Part shown: piece after piece, positions 16,292 through 24,646 of the stretch | Layout: every line of letters begins with the position of its first letter | Numbering within the stretch: position 1 is the stretch's first letter | Source of the DNA: Agrobacterium genomosp. 13 str. CFBP 6927 | Lineage (GTDB): Bacteria; Pseudomonadota; Alphaproteobacteria; Rhizobiales; Rhizobiaceae | Direction: 5' to 3' | Length of the DNA stretch: 64,000 nucleotides | Assembly: GCA_900012615.1 (NCBI GenBank) | Contig: LT009757.1 | Location: forward strand, 852,096 to 916,095 | The notes under the pieces: model-generated | Databases searched by the model: none | Told to the model about the DNA's origin: nothing | Seen by the model: only the letters and a program-made list of their open reading frames with translations | Program-made: the position numbers and the translations under genes

Positions 16292-17400
16292 CGACCTCTG
16301 AGACTTCTGAAGTGACGACGGAAAACAATAATCTCATCATCGGCATCATCGGCGGCGGACAGCTTGGCCGCATGCTGGCAATGGCGGCGGCACGCCTCAA
16401 CCACCGCACCATCGTCTTGGAACCACAGGCCGATTGTCCGGCCGCACAGGTCTGCAACAGCCAGATCGTCGCGGATTACGACGACGAGACAGCACTTGCG
16501 GAACTCGGCCGCCTTTGTGATGTCGTGACCTATGAATTCGAGAATGTGCCTGTCGCGGCAGCCGAGATGCTGAGCGCCTCCGTTCCCGTCTATCCGCCGC
16601 CGCAGGCGCTCAGCGCCTCGCAGGACCGGTTGACGGAAAAGCGCTTCCTCAACGGTTGCGGCATTCCGACCGCCGATTTTCGCGCCGTGGACAATCAAAA
16701 AGAACTGGAAGCGGCATTGGGCGCTTTCGGCGGCAAGGGCGTGCTGAAAACCCGCCGTATGGGTTATGACGGCAAGGGCCAGCGGCTTTTCCAGGGTGGC
16801 GAGGACATCACCGGTGCCTTCGAGGCGCTCGGTGGCGTGCCGCTCCTCCTTGAAAGCTTCGTCGCCTTCGAGCGGGAAATCTCGATCATCGCCGCCCGTT
16901 TTCAGGATGGCACCGTTACCTGCTACGATCCGGCGGAAAACATTCATCTGAACGGCATTCTGCATACATCCACCGTTCCGGCAGCGCTCTCCGACGCGGC
17001 GAAAGCTGTTGCCGTGCAATCAGCGGAAAAGCTGCTGGCGGCACTCGATTATGTGGGTGTGATCGGCATCGAATTCTTCGTCCTGCCCGACGGTTCGCTG
17101 GTTGCCAACGAAATGGCGCCGCGTGTGCACAATACCGGCCACTGGACGGAAGCGGCCTGCGTGATTTCGCAATTCGAACAGCATATCCGTGCCGTATCGG
17201 GCCTCGCGCCCGGCAGCACGGCCCGCCATTCGGATTGCGTCATGACCAATCTCATCGGCGATGACATCAATGATGTGCCGGCATGGCTTTCGAAAAAAGA
17301 CTGTCTCGTCCACCTCTACGGCAAGACCGAAGCACGGCCCGGACGCAAGATGGGCCACGTGACCGAGCTTTTGCACACAGGAAAAGCCTCAGTCTTTTAA
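16288..17400 (+). CDS. purK: 5-(carboxyamino)imidazole ribonucleotide synthase
   Basis: ATP-grasp enzyme that carboxylates AIR with bicarbonate and ATP, giving the substrate of PurE. The 370-residue frame begins at GTG 16288, overlapping the purE stop (GTGA). A later GTG at 16312 is an alternative that would be nearer the conserved start [20 protein letters not shown]-grasp features are [32 protein letters not shown] and the metal-binding [24 protein letters not shown]. Carboxylation domains and C-terminus are complete. A hairpin without a T run follows. Confidence 0.96.
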   Translation: MTTSETSEVTTENNNLIIGIIGGGQLGRMLAMAAARLNHRTIVLEPQADCPAAQVCNSQIVADYDDETALAELGRLCDVVTYEFENVPVAAAEMLSASVPVYPPPQALSASQDRLTEKRFLNGCGIPTADFRAVDNQKELEAALGAFGGKGVLKTRRMGYDGKGQRLFQGGEDITGAFEALGGVPLLLESFVAFEREISIIAARFQDGTVTCYDPAENIHLNGILHTSTVPAALSDAAKAVAVQSAEKLLAALDYVGVIGIEFFVLPDGSLVANEMAPRVHNTGHWTEAACVISQFEQHIRAVSGLAPGSTARHSDCVMTNLIGDDINDVPAWLSKKDCLVHLYGKTEARPGRKMGHVTELLHTGKASVF

Positions 17401-17420
17401 GGTAAAAACCCCTGCAAGTG

Positions 17421-17449
17421 TTGACAGGCAGGGGTCAAACGGGTATTTG
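17421..17449 (+). promoter_or_regulatory. sigma70-type promoter for rpmJ
   Basis: TTGACA (17421-17426), a 17-bp spacer and TATTTG (17444-17449) lie 91 bp before the rpmJ ATG. The -35 hexamer is a consensus match and the -10 a moderate one. Confidence 0.55.
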
Positions 17450-17539
17450 CCTGCCAACCGAAAAGAGCGCGCCCCGTTGCGCGCTTTTGATTGTTTGAAT
17501 AAGCACGGTAAAAGCCGTGCAAAACTGCGGACCAGTAAA

Positions 17540-17665
17540 ATGAAAATCAAGAATTCGCTTAAAGCGCTTAAGGCCCGTCATCGCGATAACCGCCTGGTTC
17601 GCCGCAAGGGCCGCGTCTACATCATCAACAAGCAGAACCCGCGCTTCAAGGCTCGTCAGGGCTGA
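17540..17665 (+). CDS. rpmJ: 50S ribosomal protein L36, zinc-free (YkgO-like) type
   Basis: A 41-residue ribosomal protein starting [20 protein letters not shown] and ending NPRFKARQG. It is the cysteine-free long form of L36, lacking the zinc ribbon. The true start is ATG 17540; the upstream part of the open frame is promoter and leader. No clear Shine-Dalgarno sequence is seen (GCGGA only). It forms its own transcription unit behind a good promoter. Together with the cysteine-free L31 in this window, it suggests these ribosomes carry little zinc in these two proteins. Confidence 0.95.
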   Translation: MKIKNSLKALKARHRDNRLVRRKGRVYIINKQNPRFKARQG

Positions 17666-17704
17666 TTGGACTGCGGTTCGCGATCAAGATCGCGGATCAC
17701 TTTG

Positions 17705-17734
17705 TTGACAGAGTAGAACTTTGCATTTGATATT
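17705..17734 (+). promoter_or_regulatory. sigma70-type promoter for the TPR gene
   Basis: TTGACA (17705-17710), an 18-bp spacer and GATATT (17729-17734) place the transcription start near 17741, close to the start codon at 17762. Between them sits the palindrome at 17745-17761. Confidence 0.5.
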
Positions 17735-17744
17735 GGGCGCAGTC

Positions 17745-17761
17745 GGGTTAAGCTTTAACCC
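17745..17761. promoter_or_regulatory. perfect palindrome immediately before the TPR start codon
   Basis: GGGTTAAGCTTTAACCC has 7-bp arms and a 3-bp centre and ends one base before the ATG at 17762. It occupies the place where a ribosome binding site should be and overlaps the predicted transcription start. It could be an operator or an RNA hairpin that limits translation. Confidence 0.55.
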
Positions 17762-18382
17762 ATGCGCCCAAATCGTTTTTGCATGGCTATCATCGTCGCT
17801 CAGGGTTTCCTGTTTTCAGGCCTCGCGTTTCCGGGAATGGCCTCCATTGGTCATGCTGCGGATGGGCAAGCCCCCGCAGTGGTGGAACCCGCGCCTTCTC
17901 CCGCCAGGACCATAGACACTCTTTTCGCATCCCTGAAAAAAGAGCGAAACGCCGTCAAGGCGCGCAGCATCGCCAACCAGATCGCTTCCGAATGGAATGA
18001 TTCCGGCAGCGCGACGATCAATCTTCTGATGCAATGGGCAGGCGAAGCGTCTGACGAGAAGCGTAACGCCGCCGCTTACGATTTTCTCGACCAGATCGTT
18101 TTGCTCGATCCGGACTACGTGCAGGCACCCTATCGCCGCGCCATGGTGCATTTTGCCGATGGCGACACCCGCAAGGCGATGGCAGACATCAACCTGACGC
18201 TGGAGAAGGAGCCGCGCTATTTTCCGGCGCTGGCGAGCCTCGCCAACATCCTTGAAGCCTCGGGCCGAGACGAACTGGCTCTGAAGGCCTGGGAACGCTA
18301 CCTGGCGCTCTATCCCGCGGACAAAGACGCCCGCAAACAGGCCGTCGACCTTTCCGAAAAATTGGCGGGAACGCGCGGCTAA
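17762..18382 (+). CDS. exported TPR-repeat protein
   Basis: A 206-residue protein with an N-terminal hydrophobic stretch (MAIIVAQGFLFSGLAFPGMA, about 8-27) followed by a likely signal peptidase site near GHAADG. The rest is helical, with TPR motifs such as RNAAAYDFLDQIVLLDPDYVQAPYRRA, then GDTRKAMADINLTLEKEP and GRDELALKAWERYLALYPAD. It is probably a periplasmic protein-interaction factor. ATG 17762 has no Shine-Dalgarno sequence and follows a palindrome. ATG 17783 would start at the signal peptide core. The stop is 25 bp before the HEPN-like gene. Confidence 0.75.
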   Translation: MRPNRFCMAIIVAQGFLFSGLAFPGMASIGHAADGQAPAVVEPAPSPARTIDTLFASLKKERNAVKARSIANQIASEWNDSGSATINLLMQWAGEASDEKRNAAAYDFLDQIVLLDPDYVQAPYRRAMVHFADGDTRKAMADINLTLEKEPRYFPALASLANILEASGRDELALKAWERYLALYPADKDARKQAVDLSEKLAGTRG

Positions 18383-18407
18383 TTATTGGATTTATCAGGA
18401 CGATATT

Positions 18408-18977
18408 TTGGCAGAGCAGAATGAATTTAAAGCAGCCGAAAGTCTTTTAAACTCCATTGGAGATAACCCGAGTTTCGATATCGGCGAGTTCATAGATCGA
18501 ATTTCCGTGACTGAGGATTGGGGGAAACTAATAGTCGCCCATATCTATCTGGATCACATCGTCACTGAAGTTTTGAACACGCATCTCGATCATCCTGACT
18601 CGTATTTCAACGGCTACAGATCGTTCGCTGAAAAACTTAGCCTATGCCAGGCGCTGGGTTACTTTCGCGATGAATTCGGCAATGTTCTAAAAGCCGTAAA
18701 TAACTTACGCAACAGGTTTGCGCACAAACTGGTATTTCATGTATCGGATGAAGAAAAGCGTAATTTGTTTCGCACTCTCACGATCGAACGGCCTATATCC
18801 GAAGTGACACGCCCCGGCGGTTTCGAGGAGTTTCTGTTTACAGTCGTTATGTTTACAGAGATTTCGCGATCCGCAGAAGAGCGACAAGCTGAACTGTCGA
18901 AAGAGCGTGAGTTCGTGAGCGAAAAGATTCTCGAACTCCTTATCGCCAATAAAGACCTGCTGGGCGATAAAATTTAG
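18408..18977 (+). CDS. HEPN/MltR-like protein of unknown function
   Basis: A 189-residue soluble alpha-helical protein. The segment LIVAHIYLDHIVTEVL, then FAEKLSLCQALGYF and LKAVNNLRNRFAHKL, resembles the MltR/HEPN fold; Arg101-x4-His106 matches the RxxxxH motif of HEPN ribonucleases and of non-catalytic relatives. Translation starts at TTG 18408, with AGGA seven bases upstream. The base composition is visibly AT-richer than its neighbours, which suggests later acquisition. No antitoxin gene is beside it. It could be an RNase toxin, a defence component or a transcriptional co-regulator; none is proven. Confidence 0.6.
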   Translation: MAEQNEFKAAESLLNSIGDNPSFDIGEFIDRISVTEDWGKLIVAHIYLDHIVTEVLNTHLDHPDSYFNGYRSFAEKLSLCQALGYFRDEFGNVLKAVNNLRNRFAHKLVFHVSDEEKRNLFRTLTIERPISEVTRPGGFEEFLFTVVMFTEISRSAEERQAELSKEREFVSEKILELLIANKDLLGDKI

Positions 18978-19009
18978 CTGTAGGGCGTATTCGTCTATCG
19001 CCCTACAGC
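18977..19009. terminator. strong hairpin between the HEPN-like gene and gapR
   Basis: GCTGTAGGGCG (18977-18987) pairs exactly with CGCCCTACAGC (18999-19009). It starts at the last base of the HEPN-like stop codon and lies 16 bp before the gapR stop. It lacks a clear T run, so it may be a terminator for either convergent gene or an mRNA 3'-end stabiliser. Confidence 0.55.
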
Positions 19010-19025
19010 AACTTGTTGGCGCTAA

Positions 19026-19283
19026 TTATTCCATACCAAGCGCGGCCATATAGGTCTGAAGAATGGTTTCTTCCTCGATACGCTCGTTGGCGTCCTTCTT
19101 GCGCAGGCGGATGATGGTGCGGATCGCCTTGGTATCGTAACCACGCCCTTTGGCTTCGCCAATCACGTCCTTGATGTCACCCTGAATGGCGGCCTTTTCT
19201 TCTTCCAGCCGTTCAATGCGTTCAATAATCTGACGCAGTTCGGCGGCGGCGACGGTTTCGGTGGTGCTCGTTTCGTCCATCAT
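19026..19283 (-). CDS. gapR: DUF2312 family nucleoid protein, GapR-like
   Basis: A DUF2312 protein of 85 residues. The studied member, Caulobacter GapR, is a small nucleoid protein that binds AT-rich or overtwisted DNA ahead of replication forks. Family features are [17 protein letters not shown] (one long helix), then [20 protein letters not shown] and the ending MAALGME. The start is probably at the double ATG 19283/19280, since AAGGA lies just before it; ATG 19295 is possible too. It reads away from the DUF1244 gene, with 135 bp between. Identity as a DUF2312 protein is firm; its role here is inferred from family. Confidence 0.88.
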   Translation of the reverse strand: MMDETSTTETVAAAELRQIIERIERLEEEKAAIQGDIKDVIGEAKGRGYDTKAIRTIIRLRKKDANERIEEETILQTYMAALGME

Positions 19284-19430
19284 ATCATCCTTCATTGGCG
19301 CTCTTGCGAGCCTTGTTCATACAATCCGGGCGAAGCTTTCGCCGGTCGCCGCCAACCGGGCGACAAAAATTCCGGCCTGTGAACTGCCCATTGCCGGGCC
19401 TCACGTCAAGTCGTTTCCATCGATAAGGGG

Positions 19431-19736
19431 TTATTCGCTGGGCCGGTTTTGCTCGAAGGCGGCTTTCTGGGCATCACTCGCCTCCGCCTGATATTTTTCC
19501 TTCCAGTCCTCATAAGGCATTCCGTAGACGATTTCCCGGGATTCTTGCTTGCTAAGCGGCACACCAGCCTCGTCCGCCGCTTCACGGTACCAGTTGGAAA
19601 GGCAATTGCGACAGAAGCCTGCGAGATTCATCATGTCGATGTTCTGCACATCATGGCGCTCGCGAAGATGCTGCACCAAACGGCGGAAGGCGGCCGCCTC
19701 GAATTCGATCTGCTGTTTGTCGTTCTGTGTCGTCAT
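19431..19736 (-). CDS. DUF1244 family protein
   Basis: A 101-residue DUF1244 protein with the invariant core MMNLAGFCRNCLSNWYREAADEAG (about 35-58) and YGMPYEDWKEKYQ. The two cysteines in CRNC are typical. It is cytosolic, with function unknown. GGAG lies eight bases before the ATG. It follows the N-formylglutamate amidohydrolase gene by 15 bp, and the two form an operon. This pairing is common in Rhizobiales, to my memory. Confidence 0.88.
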   Translation of the reverse strand: MTTQNDKQQIEFEAAAFRRLVQHLRERHDVQNIDMMNLAGFCRNCLSNWYREAADEAGVPLSKQESREIVYGMPYEDWKEKYQAEASDAQKAAFEQNRPSE

Positions 19737-19751
19737 GGGGCAACTCCAGGC

Positions 19752-20540
19752 TCAATAGGGGCCGGTGCGAGAGGCAAACAGCTGGTACTCATGCAGGACG
19801 GGATCGTCGTTCATTGCGGCAAAAATGGGAGCGAGCCGGTCCGACCAGTCGGCAATCCCCTCCTCATCCGCGATCAGATCCTGCCGAACCTCAAGAAGCG
19901 CATGCGGTATGCCCCTCATCATGCAATGGCGGTACATGGTGTCACCCTTCAGCGCTCCGTCATAGGGTTCGTTGTCGCCGACGAGAATGTCGCCGGTCGC
20001 GCGCAGATGCGCCAGAAGCGGATCGACCACACGATTATCCGTGTCCCAGAGAACAGCCGCATGCCAGGGCCGCGGCGTTTCCTTCCAGAACGGCGTGTAG
20101 GAATGCAGCGACAGAACGAGAGGCGCCTCCCCGGACGACTGTGCAACACCGTTGAGCACGCGATCAACGGCATCGTGATAAGGCCGGTGAAAAATCTCGA
20201 TGCGCGTCTGCCATTCCTCATCCGAAATCGGGTGATTGCCGGGGATGATGGCGCCGTCCGAAATCTTCATGATGAGAGTGGGATCGTCCTCACCGCGATT
20301 CGGATCGATCAGGAGCCGCGAAAAGCGCCCGAGGACCGCCGGCACGCCAAGGCGGGCGGCGAGCGACCGTGTCAACCCTTCTATGCCGATATCAAATGCG
20401 ATATGGCGATGAAAAGCGGTTTGCGGAAGGCCAAGTTTGCCGTAGTGTGCCGGCAGGAGGTTCATGGCATGGTCCGCCAGAAGAACCATGCCTTTGTCAT
20501 AATCGCCTTCTATGATTTCATAGGGTATGAAGTCGTTCAT
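19752..20540 (-). CDS. N-formylglutamate amidohydrolase family protein
   Basis: A 262-residue zinc amidohydrolase family protein that removes the formyl or similar group from N-formylglutamate, the last step of one histidine degradation route. Motifs are LLADHAMNLLP, RHIAFDIG (metal-binding His with downstream Asp), and LVLSLHSYTPFW. The last is the second His region. The ATG at 20540 (MNDFIPYEI) is used; a longer frame to 20726 carries non-family sequence. No hut genes are near, so the true substrate could be another formylated or acylated amino acid. It is followed 15 bp later by DUF1244. Confidence 0.85.
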   Translation of the reverse strand: MNDFIPYEIIEGDYDKGMVLLADHAMNLLPAHYGKLGLPQTAFHRHIAFDIGIEGLTRSLAARLGVPAVLGRFSRLLIDPNRGEDDPTLIMKISDGAIIPGNHPISDEEWQTRIEIFHRPYHDAVDRVLNGVAQSSGEAPLVLSLHSYTPFWKETPRPWHAAVLWDTDNRVVDPLLAHLRATGDILVGDNEPYDGALKGDTMYRHCMMRGIPHALLEVRQDLIADEEGIADWSDRLAPIFAAMNDDPVLHEYQLFASRTGPY

Positions 20541-20735
20541 CGATGATTTTCTGGGGCAGGATTGAGGAGAAAAGCTTGATGGCATGGCTTGAGGCCGGGC
20601 GCAAGTTTCGGCGAAAGAATAGCCATCTACCTTATCGCACTCATGATCCCACGAACAATATAATCGATTAAACTCGCGTTGACTTTCTCTGGCGGCCACG
20701 CCAAGAAGTGTGTTCATTATAACCATGGAATCCGG

Positions 20736-21218
20736 ATGGAAGCCGTGACTCAGTCATCTCTCGCTCTTCCTCGCCTTTTTCGGCATATCACCCGTCTTTT
20801 TTCCGCAGCGGCATTGTTTCTGACCCCGTTTGTGTTCGTGGAGACCGCCCATGCGGATTTCCGCGTCTGCAACAGCACGCAAAACCTCGTGGGGGTCGCA
20901 ATCGGCTACCGGGCACAAAACGGCTGGGTCAGCGAAGGCTGGTGGCAGGTTCCCTCCTCTACCTGCGCAACGCTGATAGAGGGTGAGCTGCAGTCGCGTT
21001 ATTATTATCTTTATGCCGAGGATGCCGCCCATGGCGGCCGCTGGACTGGTGACGTCAACATGTGTGTGGCGGAAAACGAGTTCAAGATCGACGGCGTAGA
21101 CGATTGTTATGCCCGCAGCTTCCAGAGAATGGGTTTCAAGGAATATGACACGGGCAGACAGGGCAGCTGGATGGTCCAGCTTTCCGATACGCCAGGCACA
21201 CAGGGAAATCAAAACTGA
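20736..21218 (+). CDS. exported DUF1036 family protein
   Basis: A 160-residue exported protein. MEAVTQSSLALPRLF precedes the hydrophobic segment SAAALFLTPFVFVETAHA, a signal peptide. The mature part is DUF1036: DFRVCNSTQNLVGVAIGYR, then WVSEGWWQVPSSTCATLIEG and the paired cysteines of MCVAENEFKIDGVDDCYAR. Cysteines should form disulfides in the periplasm. The stop TGA overlaps the pyk ATG (TGATG), so the two genes are coupled. The reason an exported protein is coupled to pyruvate kinase is not known. Confidence 0.85.
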   Translation: MEAVTQSSLALPRLFRHITRLFSAAALFLTPFVFVETAHADFRVCNSTQNLVGVAIGYRAQNGWVSEGWWQVPSSTCATLIEGELQSRYYYLYAEDAAHGGRWTGDVNMCVAENEFKIDGVDDCYARSFQRMGFKEYDTGRQGSWMVQLSDTPGTQGNQN

Positions 21219-22657
21219 TGAAGCGTAACCGCAAAGTCAAAATTCTTGCAACTCTCGGCCCCGCCTCTTCCGAAGAGGCGATGATCGAGAAGCTGCATCT
21301 GGCCGGCGCCGATCTCTTCCGCATCAACATGAGCCATGCGAGCCACGACGTGATGCGGACGCTCATTCAGCGTATCCGTTCGGTCGAGAGCCGCAACGGC
21401 CGTCCCATCGGCATTCTGGCCGACCTGCAGGGTCCCAAGCTGCGCGTCGGAAAATTTGCCGAAACCAAGGTCGATCTCGTTCCTGGCCAGACCTTCACGC
21501 TGGACAATAATGACGCCCCCGGCGACAACAGCCGCGTTTTCCTGCCGCACCCTGAAATTCTCGAAGCGGTCAAGCCTGGCCATCGCCTGCTGATCGATGA
21601 CGGCAAGCTGCATCTGCGCGCTGAAAAATGCGACGGCAAGAGCATCGTCACCACGGTCGTTTCCGGCACCCGGATTTCCGACCGCAAGGGCATCAGCCTG
21701 CCCGATACCCTGCTTGGCGTCGGCGTGCTGACCGATAAGGACCGCGTCGATCTCGATGCCGTTCTGGCAACCAATGAAGTGGACTGGGTTGCACTTTCCT
21801 TCGTCCAGCGCCCGGAAGACCTGGCCGAAGTCCGCAAGATTTCGCGCGGCCGCGTTGGCCTGATGTCCAAGATCGAGAAGCCGCAGGCGATCGAGCGGAT
21901 CGAGGAAATCATCGAACTTTCCGACGCATTGATGGTCGCACGTGGCGATCTCGGTGTCGAAATGCCGCTGGAAGCAGTTCCGGGCATCCAGAAGCAGCTG
22001 ACACGCGCCTGCCGTCGGGCCGGCAAGCCCGTCGTTGTCGCCACCCAGATGCTGGAATCCATGATTACCGCACCGGTTCCGACCCGCGCCGAGGTGTCGG
22101 ACGTCGCCACCGCCGTGTTTGAAGGCGCCGATGCCATCATGCTTTCGGCTGAATCGGCCTCCGGTGATTACCCGGTCGAAGCCGTGTCGACCATGGCGTC
22201 CATCGCCAGCACGGTGGAACAGGATCCCTATTATTCCAACATCATCTACGCGCAGCGCCCGCAGCCGGAAGCAACCGGCGCCGACGCGATTTCGCTTGCC
22301 GCCCGCCAGATTGCCGAAACGCTGAAGCTTGCGGCGATCGTCACCTATACGTCCTCCGGCACGACGGGCCTGCGCGCCGCGCGTGAACGGCCGCAGGTTC
22401 CGATCATTGCGCTTTCGCCGATCATCCAGACCGCACGCCGCCTGTCAGTGGTATGGGGCCTGCACTGCGTCGTCACCGGCGATGCCAGCGATCTGGACGA
22501 CATGGTGAACCGCGCTTGTCGCATCGTCGTATCCGAAGGTTTCGGCAAGCCGGGCGAGCGCATCATCATCTCCGCCGGCGTACCACTCGGAACCCCCGGC
22601 GCAACCAATATGGTGCGCATCGCCTATATCGGCTCGGACGGCCAGAGCGGCGTCTGA
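21218..22657 (+). CDS. pyk: pyruvate kinase
   Basis: Transfers phosphate from phosphoenolpyruvate to ADP, the last step of glycolysis. The 479-residue enzyme shows RKVKILATLGPASS at the N-terminus, NMSHASHDVM, the catalytic lysine in GLMSKIEKPQA, and the Mg2+ region ALMVARGDLGVEMPLE. Also present is the ATQMLESMI signature and the C-terminal allosteric domain with TYTSSGTTGLRAARERP. The ATG shares a base with the stop codon of DUF1036. A strong terminator follows. Identity is certain. Confidence 0.97.
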   Translation: MKRNRKVKILATLGPASSEEAMIEKLHLAGADLFRINMSHASHDVMRTLIQRIRSVESRNGRPIGILADLQGPKLRVGKFAETKVDLVPGQTFTLDNNDAPGDNSRVFLPHPEILEAVKPGHRLLIDDGKLHLRAEKCDGKSIVTTVVSGTRISDRKGISLPDTLLGVGVLTDKDRVDLDAVLATNEVDWVALSFVQRPEDLAEVRKISRGRVGLMSKIEKPQAIERIEEIIELSDALMVARGDLGVEMPLEAVPGIQKQLTRACRRAGKPVVVATQMLESMITAPVPTRAEVSDVATAVFEGADAIMLSAESASGDYPVEAVSTMASIASTVEQDPYYSNIIYAQRPQPEATGADAISLAARQIAETLKLAAIVTYTSSGTTGLRAARERPQVPIIALSPIIQTARRLSVVWGLHCVVTGDASDLDDMVNRACRIVVSEGFGKPGERIIISAGVPLGTPGATNMVRIAYIGSDGQSGV

Positions 22658-22677
22658 AGTCAGAACAAACCGTCATA

Positions 22678-22708
22678 AAAAAACCCGCCGTCACCGGCGG
22701 GTTTTTTG
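22678..22708. terminator. bidirectional terminator between pyk and the DUF882 gene
   Basis: ACCCGCCG (22683-22690) and CGGCGGGT (22695-22702) with loop TCAC, flanked by A7 and T6, can end both convergent transcripts. Confidence 0.9.
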
Positions 22709-22741
22709 TTGGCCTTTAGGCTGCACTACAACAGCTTGGGC

Positions 22742-24646
22742 TCAGTGCATTTTCACCGGCGTGCTGAAGCGGCTGGACTCGATTGCCGCAGCGCCCGGCC
22801 TGAAGCTTGCCGAGGTGGCAGAGGCCGACATGTCGTGGCTGAGCATGCGGTTGGCGATAACGCGCGGTGCCTTTACCGAACGCCCGGTCGTACCCTTGTT
22901 CTGGTTCAGCGCCCAATCCGAGATCAGATCCTGCGTCAGGCGGCCACCACCAACCATCGCCTGATGGGAAACAGCCGCATCCTGCTTGCTCGGGCGCGAA
23001 CCCTTGGTCGGCAAGCCGGCAGTGAGCCCACCATTGATGGCGGGCTTGAGGTCGAAGGCATCGCCGAAGCCCTGCTTCGGTTCTGCCTTGGCCATTTCGG
23101 CCGGCGCTACCGTAACCTTGTGGTTGACAGCGGCCGGGAACGCAGCAGCTGTCGGAACGGCAGCCGATTGAACCTGCGAACGGGCAGCCTGACCGCTCTG
23201 TTCAAGAGCCGCTACCACTGTCGGCGAAAGCGTATCCTGCTGTGCGTCGGCGAGATCGTCTTCACCTTCGGGGTCAGCATTGGCCGCCGCCAGCAGGGCT
23301 TCTGCGACTGCCGGGCGATTGGCGGGAACCGGAACGGAGGCAAGTTCACCGGTCGCAGCCGGGGTTGCGCCATCTGCCGAAGCCGTCAGGATCGATCCCT
23401 CGGCATCGCCTCTCATGCCACGCGGCCCGAGAAGTGTCGGCACGGGTACGGATACCTCAGCCAGATCGGCAAATTGCTGACGCTCAGCTGGAGCGGACGC
23501 CGGTGTCGGCGTTGTCGCAGCCTGCAGTGCATCCTGCGCAGCATTGCGGGCAGGAGAATAAAGTGCAGTCGCAAGGCCAGTATTGGCCGGCTGATTGCCG
23601 AAGGCGGGACGAGCCGTTGGCAGCGGCGCATCGTTCACGCCAGGAAGAGATTGTGCGGAAGCAACGGCAATGGCCTGTTCCGGCTCGGGCGCTGCGGGCT
23701 GCGGAGCAGCCGGCCGTGCGACAGCCGGGCGTTCTGCGGGCTCCGGCGCTGCGATGCTATCCGGATCTTCATCCTCATCGCCTCCGCCGCCAAAGAGTGT
23801 CTGCAACAGCGTCTTGCGCTTGCCGCCGCCGGAAGAAGCAGGACCAGAACCGGCGCTGGAAGCAACCTGGATAGAGGACGAGCTGACGCGCTTCTTGTAA
23901 TCCGCCAGAGCCTGTTCGTAACCGGGAAGCGGCTTGCCGTCGGAGGGAAGATGCAGCGTATTGCCGTTCGGGAAGATGCGGACGAGTTCCTGGCGGCTCA
24001 TGCGCGGCCAGGCGCGAACGCCGCCGACATCCATGTGCACGAAGGGGGAACCGGAACTCGGGTAGAAACCGACGCCGCCGATCTGCATCTGCATACCGAT
24101 TTCGCGCAGACGCGCCAGCTTCACGCCGGGTATGTAAAAATCCATGGCCTTGCCGAGCATATGCTGGCTTTTTTCCGCGACACCCTTGGTCCGGGTGCGC
24201 AGGAGACCATTGGTCTCCGGCGAGCGAAAGGCCGAAACGACGTTGATGTAATCGGTCGCGCCGCTGCGGCGATAAACTTCCCAGACGAGATCGAACAGGC
24301 GCGGGTCCATCCGTGTCGGCTGGTTGCGGCGCCAGTCACGCAGGAACCGGTTCAGCTCCTGCAGACCCTTCTGGTCGTATTTGCCATTGCGCTTGAAGGT
24401 GATGACCGCCTTCTCGCGTGTATGGATATAATACAGTTTAAGGCTGCGCGTCTCGGCGAAGGCTTCCGTCGCCGAGGCACCTACGAAAGGCATGGCGGCG
24501 AGCATCAGGCAGGCAAAGGTGACAGCGCGTGCCGACAGCTTCGTGCATATATCCTTGATCAAGCCGCGCGCGATCTTGGTCGACAGCGCGTTATTCCGAT
24601 GCAGATATGGCAATTCGATCCCCGCCTGGAAGACAATTTCTGTCAC
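22742..24646 (-). CDS. exported DUF882/peptidase M15-like protein with long disordered tail
   Basis: A 634-residue exported protein. After a basic leader the hydrophobic segment AVTFACLMLAAMPFVGASA (about 42-60) acts as a signal or anchor. The DUF882 domain (about 66-235) is related to YcbK and M15 murein peptidases: VVSAFRSPETN, the zinc ligands SQHMLGKAMDFYIP and SPFVHMDVG. Residues about 250-634 are low-complexity, rich in Ala, Pro, Ser and Glu, and probably disordered. It starts at GTG 24646 with GAGG five bases upstream. Likely role: peptidoglycan remodelling in the periplasm. The tail is much longer than in simple family members. Confidence 0.82.
   Translation of the reverse strand: MTEIVFQAGIELPYLHRNNALSTKIARGLIKDICTKLSARAVTFACLMLAAMPFVGASATEAFAETRSLKLYYIHTREKAVITFKRNGKYDQKGLQELNRFLRDWRRNQPTRMDPRLFDLVWEVYRRSGATDYINVVSAFRSPETNGLLRTRTKGVAEKSQHMLGKAMDFYIPGVKLARLREIGMQMQIGGVGFYPSSGSPFVHMDVGGVRAWPRMSRQELVRIFPNGNTLHLPSDGKPLPGYEQALADYKKRVSSSSIQVASSAGSGPASSGGGKRKTLLQTLFGGGGDEDEDPDSIAAPEPAERPAVARPAAPQPAAPEPEQAIAVASAQSLPGVNDAPLPTARPAFGNQPANTGLATALYSPARNAAQDALQAATTPTPASAPAERQQFADLAEVSVPVPTLLGPRGMRGDAEGSILTASADGATPAATGELASVPVPANRPAVAEALLAAANADPEGEDDLADAQQDTLSPTVVAALEQSGQAARSQVQSAAVPTAAAFPAAVNHKVTVAPAEMAKAEPKQGFGDAFDLKPAINGGLTAGLPTKGSRPSKQDAAVSHQAMVGGGRLTQDLISDWALNQNKGTTGRSVKAPRVIANRMLSHDMSASATSASFRPGAAAIESSRFSTPVKMH

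Noticed and set aside
17401..17440. Terminator after purK
   Set aside because: CCCCTGC and GCAGGGG can pair but no T run follows, and the second arm lies within the predicted rpmJ promoter spacer.
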